Part shown: one piece after another, positions 8,110 through 17,379 of the stretch
Layout of the letters: each line of letters opens with the position of its first letter
Numbering within the stretch: position 1 is the stretch's first letter
Source: Planctomycetota bacterium
GTDB lineage: Bacteria > Planctomycetota > Phycisphaerae > UBA1845 > PWPN01
Assembly (NCBI GenBank): GCA_029550525.1
Contig: JAKPHF010000024.1
Coordinates: forward strand, 1 to 58,762
Direction of reading: 5' to 3'
DNA: 58,762 nt
Made by a program: the position numbers and the translations under genes
The notes under the pieces: generated by a model
The model's input: only the letters and a program-made list of their open reading frames with translations
Database searches by the model: none
Told to the model about the DNA's origin: nothing

Positions 8110-9478
8110 GGTGCGTCTCCGATTGATGGCGATCGTGAGCCACCGCACCTTTCACTTCGGCTATGGCGATCACCGGAACGAATCGGCAGAACAGCAGGAA
8201 GCAGGTGAAGAACAGCCCGAAGCTGCCGATGAACGTGGCGATCTCCATGGAGGTCGGCACGTAATGCGTCCAACTGGCCGGCAGATAGTCGCGATGCAGC
8301 GACGTCACGATGATGACGAATCGCTCGAACCACATGCCGATGTTCACCAGGATGGAAATGGCGAACACCGCGGCCAACGACGTGCGGATCCGCTTGAACC
8401 ACAGCAACTGGGGCGCGAGCACGTTGCAGCCGACCATGATCCAATACGCCCAGGCGAATGGCCCCATCGCCCGGTTGAGGAACACGAAATACTCCCACTT
8501 GGATCCGGAATACAGGGCGATGAAGAACTCGGTGGCGTAGGTCAACCCCACGATCCCGCCGGTGGCAATGACGATCTTGCACATGGCCTCGATGTGCCGG
8601 ATGGTGATGTACTCTTCGAGGCCCATCACCTTGCGGGCGATGATCATGAGCGTGAGCACCATGCCGAAGCCGGAGAACACCGCTCCCGCCACGAAATAAG
8701 GTGGAAAGATGGTGGTATGCCAGCCGGGCAGTATCGACGTCGCGAAATCGAAGCTGACGATGCTGTGCACGGAGATGACCAGCGGCGTGGCCAGGCCGGC
8801 CAACAGAAGATACACGAGCTCGTAACGCACCCAGGTGCGAGCCGAGCCGTTCCAGCCCAGGCTCAACAGTCCGCACACCAGCCGCCGAACCTTGGTGGTG
8901 GCACGGTCCCGCAGCGTGGCCAGGTCGGGAATCAGTCCCACATACCAGAACACCAGCGAGATGGTGAAGTACGTGCTGATGGCGAACACGTCCCACAGCA
9001 GCGGCGAACGGAAGTTCACCCACAACGATCCACGATAGTTGGGATACGGGAACACCCAGAACGCCAGCCACGGCCGGCCCATGTGAATCAGCGGGAAGAT
9101 GGCAGCGCACATGACGGCGAAGATCGTCATGGCCTCCGCCGCTCGGTTGACCGACGTCCGCCAATGCTGGCGAAACAGGAATAGCACGGCGGAGATGAGC
9201 GTGCCCGCGTGGCCGATGCCCACCCAGAACACGAAGTTGGTGATGTCGAAGCCCCAGCCCACGGTGCGATTCAACCCCCAGGTACCGATGCCGGTAGCGA
9301 TCTGGTAGGTGACCGCGACTAGGCCGAGCAGCAACGCGGCCAGCGACGCGCCGAACGCCGTCCACCACATCGCCGTCGGCCGGCGCTCCATGGGCCGGCT
9401 CACGTCGCGCGTGATGTCGGCGAGGCTCTTGTTGCCCTCGATCAGCGGCGGGCGAAACACAATGGGAACGTCAGCCAT
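8102..9478 (-). CDS. actC: Alternative Complex III quinol-binding membrane subunit ActC
   Basis: The 458-aa protein is a NrfD/PsrC-type membrane subunit with about ten TM helices. It is expected to bind menaquinol and pass electrons to the Fe-S clusters of ActB. The N-terminus [20 protein letters not shown] and the following [10 protein letters not shown] are typical of ActC. Conserved segments include [20 protein letters not shown], the loop [14 protein letters not shown] [20 protein letters not shown], and FFPYFVAGA-like [14 protein letters not shown]. The start at 9478 overlaps the actB stop by 8 nt and the stop overlaps actD by 8 nt, so B, C and D are tightly coupled. Confidence 0.95.
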   Translation of the reverse strand: MADVPIVFRPPLIEGNKSLADITRDVSRPMERRPTAMWWTAFGASLAALLLGLVAVTYQIATGIGTWGLNRTVGWGFDITNFVFWVGIGHAGTLISAVLFLFRQHWRTSVNRAAEAMTIFAVMCAAIFPLIHMGRPWLAFWVFPYPNYRGSLWVNFRSPLLWDVFAISTYFTISLVFWYVGLIPDLATLRDRATTKVRRLVCGLLSLGWNGSARTWVRYELVYLLLAGLATPLVISVHSIVSFDFATSILPGWHTTIFPPYFVAGAVFSGFGMVLTLMIIARKVMGLEEYITIRHIEAMCKIVIATGGIVGLTYATEFFIALYSGSKWEYFVFLNRAMGPFAWAYWIMVGCNVLAPQLLWFKRIRTSLAAVFAISILVNIGMWFERFVIIVTSLHRDYLPASWTHYVPTSMEIATFIGSFGLFFTCFLLFCRFVPVIAIAEVKGAVAHDRHQSETHHE

Positions 9479-12473
9479 GATGAGTGCCTTTCGGATCGTT
9501 TTCGTCGTTGACCACCATCAAATAGCCCACGGCCGGCCGCACGTTCAGTTCCTCCAGTGCCCGGTAGTAGCGCGGGCTGCGCATCAGGCGGGAAATCTTG
9601 CTGTCGGGATCGTTCATGTCTCCGAACACGATCGCCCGGGCCGGACAGGACTGCTGGCAGGCCGGCTGTACTTCCCCGTCGCGGATCGGCCGATTCTCCC
9701 CCCGCGACTCGATCTTGGCTGCCTCGATCCGCTGCACGCAGAACGAGCATTTCTCCATCACACCCCGCGAACGTACGGTCACGTCCGGATTGAGGATCAT
9801 GTTCTCGAGCGCATCCTGGTGGGCATAGTCGAACCAGTTGAACCGCCGCATCTTGTACGGACAGTTGTTGGCGCAATACCGCGTGCCCACACACCGGTTG
9901 TAGACCTGCTGGTTAAGACCTTCAGTGCTGTGCACGGTGGCCAACACCGGGCAGACCGTTTCGCAAGGGGCGTTCTCGCAGTGATGGCAAAGCATGGGCT
10001 GGAAGGTCACGTCTGTCCGGCCTTCGTGCTCCGCGAAATACCGGTCGATCCGCAACCAGTGCATTTCGCGGCTGCGGGCCATCTCGTCCTTGCCCACTAC
10101 GGGGATGTTGTTTTCGATCTGGCAAGCCAGCACGCAGCCGCCGCAACCCGTGCAGGCGTCGAGGTCGATCACCATCCCCCACCGATGCCCGTCGTAACGA
10201 TGCTCGGGCCAGAGCGAAGGCGGCGCGGGCCGAGTGGCGGGGCTCCTGCCGGCGGAATCCGTCAAGGCTGCCAGCGATATCTCGCGAACGATTTCATGGC
10301 GTTTTTCCTGGCCGTGCGGGGCCATGCCCGCCGGCACGGTCAGCGAGTCATACGACTGAATGGCGGCCAGCGCATGACGCCGGCCGGTCTTGACCGCCCG
10401 AGTGATCGTGTTGGTGTAGCACAAGTGATCGCCCCTGTACCGGAGCAATGGTGCTGCATGCACGCCCACGCGTCCGGTCGGGCCGACGGATGGCCGGGCT
10501 TCCAGCCATTGTGGCCCGATCTCCGCGAAACGCTCGGTTCCCATGCGACCGTAGCCAAGAGCGACGGCGACGATCCGGTCGTGCTGGCCGGGCTGGATGT
10601 GCACCGGCAATTCGATCTCTCGCTCGCCCCCTTCCGTGTGAGACACGGTCAGCTTCAGCACATCCCCTTCGCGCACGCCCATACGGGCTGCTGCCGCGGG
10701 CGCCAAACTCGCGTAATTGTCCCAGGCGATGCGGCTGATGGGATCCGGCAGTTCCTGCAACCACGGGTTGTGCGCATGCGTGCCCTCGCGCAGCGTCACT
10801 TTGGGATACAGCACCAACTGCAGATCGTTCGCGCTGACCGTCTCCGAAGGCGCAGGCGGTCCGGCCGGCAAAGCGGCAGTCTGAAACGGGCTCAAGGCCG
10901 TGGCGGACGCATGGATATTCGCGTAGCCGTCGTGAACCGTCTGATCCCAAAACCGTTGCGGCTCGTCGCCACTCTGCCGGCGGGCATAGATCGCGTCCAT
11001 CCAAAACGCTTGCACGATCTCTCGGTCGCTGCGCGGACGGCCCATCCACGCGCTGAGGCATTCGGCTAACGTACGTGTGCGGCCCAGACGCTGAATCACC
11101 GGCTGCGTCACGGCAGCGACGCCGGCGGCGGGTTCGCTGTCATCCCATCGTTCGAGGAAATGAGGCTCCGGGCACACGTAATGAGCCAAGGCACTCGTTT
11201 CGTTGTGCGTTTCCGTCACATTGACGACGCACGGCACTCGGGACAGCGCCTTCGACCAGTCGCCCAAAGCCGCCAGATCGTAGGCCGGATTGACGCCGCG
11301 CACGATGAGCGCCGCCACCTGGCCGGTCAGAATCTCGTCGAAGAGCGCTTTAACCGCCCGATCGTCGCCGGCCATCTGATACGACGGCTGTTCCACGTCC
11401 AGCGTCCGGCCATAGTTGCCCAACAGGTGGTTGCAGAAGCTGATCCAGACCTGCGTATCGACGTCGTTCACGCCGCAAACGATCAAGCTGTGACCGTGAG
11501 CCTGCCAAAGACGTTCAGCGACGTCCTGGATAGCAGGCTCGACGGTCACACGAAGGGGAAGCTCGACACCAACCTTTTCCGCCAGCGAGGCAGCCAGTGA
11601 TACCGCCACTCTCGTGTATTCATCCGGGGCAACGACGATGCGCCGATCGGCATTAGCACCGGTCAACGACATGCGGGCTTCGATCTGCACGTGATACGAT
11701 CGCCGGATAGGATCGCTTTCCAACCGTCGCAGGGCTCGATACGCCGCCGTGTACTCGACCGGCGAGATCCACGTGCCCAGGAAATCGGCGTCCAGACCGA
11801 CAATCACGTCGGCTCGATCGAACCGGAACCGCGGCAGCACGCGCTGCCCGTGCGTACGCTGGTGCGCGTCCAGGATGGCCGAGCAGGAGACCGCGTCGTA
11901 CGTCACATGCCGTGCGTCGGCGAAGCCGGCGAGGAATTGCTGGATCATCGATCGGCTCGTCGGGCTGGTGATCGTTCCCGTCAACAGGCGCACTGCCCCG
12001 CCGTTTTGCCGGATGTGCTCGAGCCGCTCCATCAGCTTGCCGTCGAGTTCGGTCCAGGTCACCTTTTGCCCGCCGATGGACGGATCGGCCGGACGATGCG
12101 AATCGTAGAGCTCCAGGATGCAAGCCTGGCCGATGGCACACAGCCCCCCCTGGGACAATGGATGATCCGGGTTTCCCTCCAGCTTGATCGGCCGGCCGTC
12201 GCGGTTCTTCACCAGCACACCGCAACCGGCATTGCAGCCGCCGCATGTGGATGCATACCAGATCGCCCGGCCCGGCACGATTGCTTCCGGCTGAACCAGG
12301 AAGGGGATGGCCTTCTCCACCGGCCGCCGGCAACCGCTCACGGCCGTGCCCGCCAACGTGAACCCGGCAAGCTTCAGAAAGCTTCGGCGCCCCACACCCG
12401 CCGGACCGACCGGGAAGGTGGCGACAACCGTCTCAGTGCCCTCAGGATTCCGCACTGGTTCCGAATGACTCAT
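9471..12473 (-). CDS. actB: Alternative Complex III molybdopterin-like/iron-sulfur subunit ActB
   Basis: The 1000-aa protein has a twin-arginine signal (RRSFLK, R29-R30), so the folded subunit should be exported to the periplasmic face. An N-terminal domain related to molybdopterin oxidoreductases follows, with CxxCxxxC at 77-84. The C-terminal domain (from about residue 770) holds four ferredoxin-type cysteine sets, beginning [11 protein letters not shown] at 774 and continuing through [24 protein letters not shown] and CQQSCPA. In studied Alternative Complex III the N-terminal domain binds no Mo cofactor; that is assumed here. ATG 12473 has GAGGAA 9 nt upstream; an in-frame ATG at 12500 lies inside a word-like repeat and would add 9 residues. 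Confidence 0.95.
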   Translation of the reverse strand: MSHSEPVRNPEGTETVVATFPVGPAGVGRRSFLKLAGFTLAGTAVSGCRRPVEKAIPFLVQPEAIVPGRAIWYASTCGGCNAGCGVLVKNRDGRPIKLEGNPDHPLSQGGLCAIGQACILELYDSHRPADPSIGGQKVTWTELDGKLMERLEHIRQNGGAVRLLTGTITSPTSRSMIQQFLAGFADARHVTYDAVSCSAILDAHQRTHGQRVLPRFRFDRADVIVGLDADFLGTWISPVEYTAAYRALRRLESDPIRRSYHVQIEARMSLTGANADRRIVVAPDEYTRVAVSLAASLAEKVGVELPLRVTVEPAIQDVAERLWQAHGHSLIVCGVNDVDTQVWISFCNHLLGNYGRTLDVEQPSYQMAGDDRAVKALFDEILTGQVAALIVRGVNPAYDLAALGDWSKALSRVPCVVNVTETHNETSALAHYVCPEPHFLERWDDSEPAAGVAAVTQPVIQRLGRTRTLAECLSAWMGRPRSDREIVQAFWMDAIYARRQSGDEPQRFWDQTVHDGYANIHASATALSPFQTAALPAGPPAPSETVSANDLQLVLYPKVTLREGTHAHNPWLQELPDPISRIAWDNYASLAPAAAARMGVREGDVLKLTVSHTEGGEREIELPVHIQPGQHDRIVAVALGYGRMGTERFAEIGPQWLEARPSVGPTGRVGVHAAPLLRYRGDHLCYTNTITRAVKTGRRHALAAIQSYDSLTVPAGMAPHGQEKRHEIVREISLAALTDSAGRSPATRPAPPSLWPEHRYDGHRWGMVIDLDACTGCGGCVLACQIENNIPVVGKDEMARSREMHWLRIDRYFAEHEGRTDVTFQPMLCHHCENAPCETVCPVLATVHSTEGLNQQVYNRCVGTRYCANNCPYKMRRFNWFDYAHQDALENMILNPDVTVRSRGVMEKCSFCVQRIEAAKIESRGENRPIRDGEVQPACQQSCPARAIVFGDMNDPDSKISRLMRSPRYYRALEELNVRPAVGYLMVVNDENDPKGTHHG

Positions 12474-12494
12474 CTTGGACGGTTCCTCTTTCTG

Positions 12495-12527
12495 GCTCAT
12501 GGCTCAAAGCTCACAGCTGAGAGCCAC
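12495..12527 (-). repeat. CAGCTGTGAGCTTTGAGCC repeat between actA and actB
   Basis: On the minus strand this gap reads GTGGCTCTCAGCTGTGAGCT then TTGAGCCATGAG, a member of the same word-like family as 1936-1966 and 43315-43338. It sits inside a polycistronic operon, between two coupled-complex genes, and even creates an extra in-frame ATG for actB. Confidence 0.6.
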
Positions 12528-13190
12528 TCAGTAATGACAGACCGCACAATCCGTCGAAGACGCTACAGGCTTGCCGTTCACACCGTACTTGGCCGTGTCC
12601 CGGTGACAGTTGACGCACCAGCCCATAGACAGATCCGCCACCTGCCGCACACGCTCCATCGTTTCCACCGGCCCGTGACACTCCTGACACGTGACGCCGG
12701 CATTCACGTGCGCGGCATGGTTGAAGTAGACGAAGTCCGGGAGTTTGTGGATTTGAATCCACTCGATGGGCGTGGGCTTTTGGGCCGGATCCGATTCAAA
12801 AGTTTCGGGATCGAGCCCCAAAGCGGTGTACAGCTTTGCGATTTCCGGCGACACGATCCGCCGCGGGGCACGGTTTTCCTGTTGAGCCATTTCATCCTCG
12901 GCCCGAATCGCTCCGAACGTCGCCCGCACCGATTTGTGGCAGTTCATGCACGTACCGGCCGCCGGAATCCCCGCATGCCGGCTCTTGTCGGCGCCGCTAT
13001 GGCAATAAAGACAGTCGATCTGCAGCTCGCCCGCATGCAACTGGTGCGAAAAGGCGATGGGTTGGGCCGGCTCGTAGCCTTGATCGTTGCCCGGCAGATG
13101 CACGGTGGTGCCGGCCGACGAGACCAGGCCGGCCAATCCGATCAGCACCAGGAGGAGCAGCAGTGTCGTGGTGATGGGTGATCTCAACAT
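12528..13190 (-). CDS. actA: Alternative Complex III pentahaem cytochrome c (ActA)
   Basis: The 220-aa protein has one N-terminal TM anchor (residues 8-26) and exactly five CxxCH haem sites: 60-64, 81-85, 168-172, 192-196 and 215-219. This is the haem count and size expected for ActA, the periplasmic multihaem subunit of Alternative Complex III. Extra histidines (for example FSHQLH and FNHAAH) are suitable distal ligands as in cytochrome c7-like domains. ATG at 13190 is joined to the upstream narK stop as TAATG, and GAGGTG lies 8 nt upstream; a GTG at 13196 is less likely. This junction couples the act genes to the nar genes. Confidence 0.93.
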   Translation of the reverse strand: MLRSPITTTLLLLLVLIGLAGLVSSAGTTVHLPGNDQGYEPAQPIAFSHQLHAGELQIDCLYCHSGADKSRHAGIPAAGTCMNCHKSVRATFGAIRAEDEMAQQENRAPRRIVSPEIAKLYTALGLDPETFESDPAQKPTPIEWIQIHKLPDFVYFNHAAHVNAGVTCQECHGPVETMERVRQVADLSMGWCVNCHRDTAKYGVNGKPVASSTDCAVCHY

Positions 13191-14536
13191 TAGCACTTCA
13201 CCTCGGCGTGCTTGCGAACGTAGCAGTGCCAGCAGATGACCACATTCGCGGTGTAGAAGACGGCCATCCCCAGAAATGCCGCATCAGGCGAGCCGTAGCG
13301 TGCGAACGAGCAGTTCAACAGCATGGGCACCAGGAATGCCCCGTAAGCCGCCACCGCCGACGTCCAGCCCAGCACGGGCCCCGCCTCCTTGGGCGGGAAG
13401 ATGATCGGGATCATGCGGAACGTCGATCCGTTGCCGATCCCCGAAGCCAGAAACAGCACCAGCATCACGGCGAGGAACGAACCGAACTGAGCCGCCGACG
13501 TGGGTTTCGTGGTGAACGTGATCGCCACCGAACCGGCCAGGAGGAGGAGTGCACAGACCAGTGTGACTTTTGCTCCGCCCAGTCGATCGGAGATGTACCC
13601 GCCCAACGGCCGAGCCAGCGAACCGATGAGCGCGCCCAGAAAGACGTAGCGCAACGGATCGGGCGCGTCGTCGAACCTTCCGAACACCTGCCCGATGAGC
13701 AATCCGAATGCCGCGGCCAGCCCCGAGAAGGATCCGAACGTCATGAAGTAGAGCACGGTCATGATCCAGGTGTGCTTGCGGCGGAAAATCGTGCTCTGCT
13801 CGCCGAGCGTGCCGCGCACCGGAATGGTGCGAAGCCCCCAAGCGGCCGCGAGCGTAAACAGCATTACAGGCACGACCCACAGAAACGCTGCATTCTGGAT
13901 GTAGACAGCCTCTCCGCCGCTCCCGCCGGATACACTGAGCGGTTCACCGCCGAGCGAGCCGAACAGGGGCACCGCGATGACCAGCGGCGTGAGAAATTGC
14001 ACCAGGCTCACGCCCAGGTTTCCGATGCCCGCCTGCAATCCCAGTGCCGTGCCCTGACGCGCCTTGGGGAAGAAATAGCTCGTGCTCGACATGAAGGCGG
14101 AGAAGTTTCCCCCGCCAAAGCCCGCGGTGGCGGCCAGCACGACCAGCACCCAGAACGGCGTGGAGGGATTCTGCACGGCCAACCCGACGCCGACACTCGG
14201 GATGAGCAGCGTGGCTGTCCCCAGCGTGACTACCGCCCGTGTGCCGAATATCTGAACGAGGAAGGAGTAGGGAATGCGCAACGTCGCGCCGGTCAGCCCG
14301 GGAATGGCCGCCAACCAGAACAACTGCGAGACCGACAGATCGAATCCCAGTCCGGGCAGTCGTACGACAATGACACTCCACATGAACCACGTGGCGAAAG
14401 AGAGGGTCAGGCCCCCCGTGGTGATCCACAGCGTGCGACGCGCGACCCTTTCGCCCACCGCACTCCAGAAGCCGGTGTCCTCGGGCATCCACTCGGCCAG
14501 ACACCACGTCGGTTTGGCGGCCAGTGAATCAGCCAT
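13190..14536 (-). CDS. narK: Nitrate/nitrite transporter, NarK family (MFS), second copy
   Basis: The 448-aa major facilitator protein has 12 predicted TM helices. The NarK signature glycine-rich nitrate motif is visible twice: GFGGGNFSAFMSSTSYFFPK in TM5 and GIGNGSTFRMIPIIFP in TM11. It should move nitrate in and/or nitrite out. NarK1-type proteins act as nitrate/proton symporters and NarK2-type as nitrate/nitrite exchangers; I cannot separate them by eye. Its start (14536) overlaps the preceding narK gene by 8 nt and its stop forms TAATG with actA. It lacks the insert seen in the neighbouring NarK. Confidence 0.93.
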   Translation of the reverse strand: MADSLAAKPTWCLAEWMPEDTGFWSAVGERVARRTLWITTGGLTLSFATWFMWSVIVVRLPGLGFDLSVSQLFWLAAIPGLTGATLRIPYSFLVQIFGTRAVVTLGTATLLIPSVGVGLAVQNPSTPFWVLVVLAATAGFGGGNFSAFMSSTSYFFPKARQGTALGLQAGIGNLGVSLVQFLTPLVIAVPLFGSLGGEPLSVSGGSGGEAVYIQNAAFLWVVPVMLFTLAAAWGLRTIPVRGTLGEQSTIFRRKHTWIMTVLYFMTFGSFSGLAAAFGLLIGQVFGRFDDAPDPLRYVFLGALIGSLARPLGGYISDRLGGAKVTLVCALLLLAGSVAITFTTKPTSAAQFGSFLAVMLVLFLASGIGNGSTFRMIPIIFPPKEAGPVLGWTSAVAAYGAFLVPMLLNCSFARYGSPDAAFLGMAVFYTANVVICWHCYVRKHAEVKC

Positions 14537-16103
14537 GGAGCCCTCCCTGCGTCGCTGGTGCCAAATGCTCGACGGGATCCGACCGCACAGGTTCGCCGGC
14601 CGGCTGCAGACGACCGTGCTCGTCGATCTGCTGGAACAAGGTCGGCATCTGCTCGCGGAACATCCGCCGAACCACGGCGTGCATCCACACCAGACACCCC
14701 ACCGAGACCACGAGCAGGAACATCCAGCACGTCGTCCATAGCCCCGTGCCGCGCAAGAGGTATCCGAACACGATGGGGCAGAAGAAACCGCCGAGTCCGC
14801 CCAACACGCCGACCATTCCGCCGACCACGCCCACGTCGTGCGGGAAGTAGTCCGGGATGAACTTGTACACCGCGGCCTTGCCGATCCCCATCGCGATTCC
14901 GACCACGAACACCAGGAAAGTGAAGATCCACACGTTGGCCTGGAAGAAGATGTGCGTGACGCCGCGAGCCAGCAGTTGCTTGCGCACCACCTCGTCGCCC
15001 ACGCGCACCACCGGCTCCTGCCAGCTAGCGAACGTGGGGAAGACGAGTATGCCCGGTTCGGCGTTCACCTCCGCCCCGGGCTGCCGGGCCTTGAGCGGGT
15101 AGATCTGATCCCCCACGGTGATACTCTCGCTGGACACGGCGGTTACCGTGCCGCTGCGGGCGGCCATCACACCCTGCCCGGGCGAGCGAATCTCCATCCG
15201 CGGCACACACAACAGCAAACAGCCCACGATGCAGACTGCGAAGACCCAGTACATGACCGCCCGAGCCCCCCACCGGTCCGACATCCAGCCGCCCAGCGCA
15301 CGCACGACGCCTGAAGGCAAGCTGAAAATCGCCGCCATCAGACCGGCCGTCGCCACCGTCATCGAATAGGCGTTGACGTAGTACGGGATCAGCCACTGCG
15401 CGAGAGCCACGAACCCGCCGAACACCAGGAAGTAGTACAGACCGAACCGCCAGACGCGCATGTGCGCCAACGGAGCCAGCCGTTGCCGCATGCTGAGTCC
15501 CCGGTTGTGCTGCGTTCGGCGTTCCTCGGTGAGCAGGAAGAAGACCACCGCCATGATCACCAGCGCCGCGGCGTAGATTCGCGGAAGGTGACGCCACGCT
15601 TCCAGGTTCTCGCCCTGTTGGGTCAGGACGCGAAGCAGGAGCGGCGCCGCCATGCTCGTCAGCGCCGAACCGGCGTTGCCGATCCCGAAGATGCCGAGCG
15701 CCGTGCCCTGGTGCTCCTTGGCGAACCAGACGGAGGTGTAGGCGATGCCGACTGCGAACGCCGCCCCGCTGAACCCGAACCCCAGGCTTGCGGCCAGAAA
15801 CCCGCCGTAAGAGTCGGCGTAGCTCAGCAAGTACATCGGTATCGCCGACAGCAGCATGAGCAGCCCATAGACGATGCGGCCGCCATACCGATCGGTCAGC
15901 ACGCCGATGGGCAGTCGGGACACCGAGCCGGTCAGAACGGGAATGCCCAGCAGCCAGCCCACCTGGGCGTTGTCCCAGCGAAAGACGCGATTCTCGACCA
16001 GGAACGTGACCAGCACGCCGTTCATGGTCCAGCAGGCAAAGCAGATGGTGAACGCGACGGTATTGAGCGTCAGAATGCGAATCGCTTTGGCGTTTTCACT
16101 CAT
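14529..16103 (-). CDS. narK: Nitrate/nitrite transporter, NarK family, with periplasmic insert
   Basis: The 524-aa MFS protein has NarK-like motifs GIGNAGSALTSMAAPLLLR (TM5) and GKAAVYKFIPDYFPHDVG (TM11). It is about 70-100 residues longer than most NarK proteins. The excess is one hydrophilic insert at about residues 305-395, between TM9 and TM10, i.e. in the periplasm if the N-terminus is cytoplasmic. The insert is rich in short beta-prone pieces (SGTVTAVSSESITVGDQIY, then VVRVGDEVVRKQLLARGV) that recall barrel-sandwich folds. There is also a 50-residue polar C-terminal tail. It follows narI by 41 bp and overlaps the next narK by 8 nt. Transport of nitrate or nitrite is expected; the insert has no known role. 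Confidence 0.9.
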   Translation of the reverse strand: MSENAKAIRILTLNTVAFTICFACWTMNGVLVTFLVENRVFRWDNAQVGWLLGIPVLTGSVSRLPIGVLTDRYGGRIVYGLLMLLSAIPMYLLSYADSYGGFLAASLGFGFSGAAFAVGIAYTSVWFAKEHQGTALGIFGIGNAGSALTSMAAPLLLRVLTQQGENLEAWRHLPRIYAAALVIMAVVFFLLTEERRTQHNRGLSMRQRLAPLAHMRVWRFGLYYFLVFGGFVALAQWLIPYYVNAYSMTVATAGLMAAIFSLPSGVVRALGGWMSDRWGARAVMYWVFAVCIVGCLLLCVPRMEIRSPGQGVMAARSGTVTAVSSESITVGDQIYPLKARQPGAEVNAEPGILVFPTFASWQEPVVRVGDEVVRKQLLARGVTHIFFQANVWIFTFLVFVVGIAMGIGKAAVYKFIPDYFPHDVGVVGGMVGVLGGLGGFFCPIVFGYLLRGTGLWTTCWMFLLVVSVGCLVWMHAVVRRMFREQMPTLFQQIDEHGRLQPAGEPVRSDPVEHLAPATQGGLHG

Positions 16104-16144
16104 GACCTTGCTCCACGCCTGGCGTTCAAGAGTTCAGTCCGCGA

Positions 16145-16843
16145 TCAGTCCAACGATGCCGTCGTTCCGCGGCGATACCACCGGACCACTTGCGGCTTGC
16201 GCCACAGATAGGGAATCGGTGCCACCAATACGTGCACCAGCCGCGTGAATGGAAAGAAACCCACGAGGAGGATCGCGCCGGTAATGTGCAGCTTCACCGG
16301 CCAAGGCAGCGGCAAGACGTAGCTGACGTCGGGTTGGAGCTTGATCAGCGACCACAGATACGGCGTCAGCGCCGCGGCGAACCAGGAAGATCCCCACCGG
16401 TAAAACACGGCCACGTAGATGCCGGCCACGACCTGGATCAGCAGCAGGACCACCAGAATCCAATCGGTGACACTGGTCACCACTCGCACCTTGCGCACCG
16501 AGACCCGGCGGTACAAGGCCGATCCCAAGCCTGCCAGCGTCAGCAACGCGAAGCCCAGCGCAGCCGCTTCCAGGACGTACAGACGCAGCGGACGGCTGTT
16601 CCACCACAGGAGCTGATCGGGCATCAGGAACGCGACGACGTGACCCGTCAACACCACCACGATCCCGTAATGAAACGGCACCAGACCCCAGAAGTGCTCT
16701 TGGTTCTCCAGGAATTGCGACGACAGTGACGAATACGTGAAGGGCCGGCCCACGTAGCGACGCACCGTGCCGATGAAGAACAACGCCAACGCCACATACG
16801 GCAGCACGGAAAAGAGAAAGATGTCCAGAATGACGGGATTCAT
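16145..16843 (-). CDS. narI: Respiratory nitrate reductase gamma subunit (cytochrome b)
   Basis: The 232-aa protein has five TM helices and anchors NarGH to the membrane; it oxidises quinol and passes electrons through two haems b. Candidate haem-ligand histidines occur in the HFWGLVPFHYGIVVVLTGH segment and in KLHITGAILLVGFFPFTRLVH, the two places expected for NarI. The start at 16843 is fixed by a strong AGGAGGTG ribosome-binding site and by the ATGA overlap with the narJ stop. A longer open frame upstream to 17167 is out-of-frame narJ. The C-terminus is short, ending soon after the PYLWRKP motif. Confidence 0.95.
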   Translation of the reverse strand: MNPVILDIFLFSVLPYVALALFFIGTVRRYVGRPFTYSSLSSQFLENQEHFWGLVPFHYGIVVVLTGHVVAFLMPDQLLWWNSRPLRLYVLEAAALGFALLTLAGLGSALYRRVSVRKVRVVTSVTDWILVVLLLIQVVAGIYVAVFYRWGSSWFAAALTPYLWSLIKLQPDVSYVLPLPWPVKLHITGAILLVGFFPFTRLVHVLVAPIPYLWRKPQVVRWYRRGTTASLD

Positions 16844-17376
16844 CGGCGCACCTCCTGTCGAGCGGTATCCGCCAGCGCCGCCATCACGACGCGGATCGCA
16901 CGCAGCAGTTCGCGATACGGATTGTCGCAAGCCTCCTGCAGACTGGCGTACATCTTCTCGACCGCCGGCATGACAAAATCGGCCGCAAACGTGGCGGCCT
17001 GCGGTTCGGGCATGCGGCCCAGCAGTTGCAGAATGTGAGACAAGTGATCGGGGAGTTCCGTCGATTCGGCGACGCCACATTGCCGTAACGCGCTTCGCAT
17101 GTCGGCCAGGAAACGCCCACGATCGTAATGATCGCCGAAAAGCTGCCACCCCACTTCCAGACAGCACACCGGGTTCAGATCAAACGTCCGTACGAACAGT
17201 TCCTGCAGCTGTTCCGTGGTGAGGTCGGCCAAGGCGTCGGCCAAGCCACTGAGTGCCTCCGCCGCCTCAGGCCAGTCGCGCGCCAGGTCAGCAGCGAGAT
17301 CCCGGAGCGTGCCGGTCTGCGCCTCCCGAGGGTACGCCAACAAGCCCGCCAATCGGTCGAATATCGCGGCGTACAT
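16840..17376 (-). CDS. narJ: Nitrate reductase assembly chaperone NarJ
   Basis: The 178-aa helical protein fits the NarJ/TorD-type chaperone family, which binds immature NarG and controls insertion of the Mo cofactor and Fe-S cluster. Its N-terminus YAAIFDRLAGLLAYP and the motif PDHLSHILQLLGRMP (matching the family's PDHL..L.FL) are diagnostic. It lies 3 bp after narH and overlaps narI (ATGA), the usual G-H-J-I order. It is somewhat shorter than the E. coli protein. It should be cytoplasmic and not part of the mature enzyme. Confidence 0.92.
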   Translation of the reverse strand: MYAAIFDRLAGLLAYPREAQTGTLRDLAADLARDWPEAAEALSGLADALADLTTEQLQELFVRTFDLNPVCCLEVGWQLFGDHYDRGRFLADMRSALRQCGVAESTELPDHLSHILQLLGRMPEPQAATFAADFVMPAVEKMYASLQEACDNPYRELLRAIRVVMAALADTARQEVRR

Positions 17377-17379
17377 GCC

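Noticed and set aside
9309..11069. A 586-codon plus-strand frame opposite actB
   Set aside because: Antisense shadow of a well-supported iron-sulfur protein; Arg/His/Gly-rich composition with no motif.
16844..17167. Upstream extension of narI to 340 aa
   Set aside because: It runs through narJ in another frame; AGGAGGTG and ATGA fix the start at 16843.
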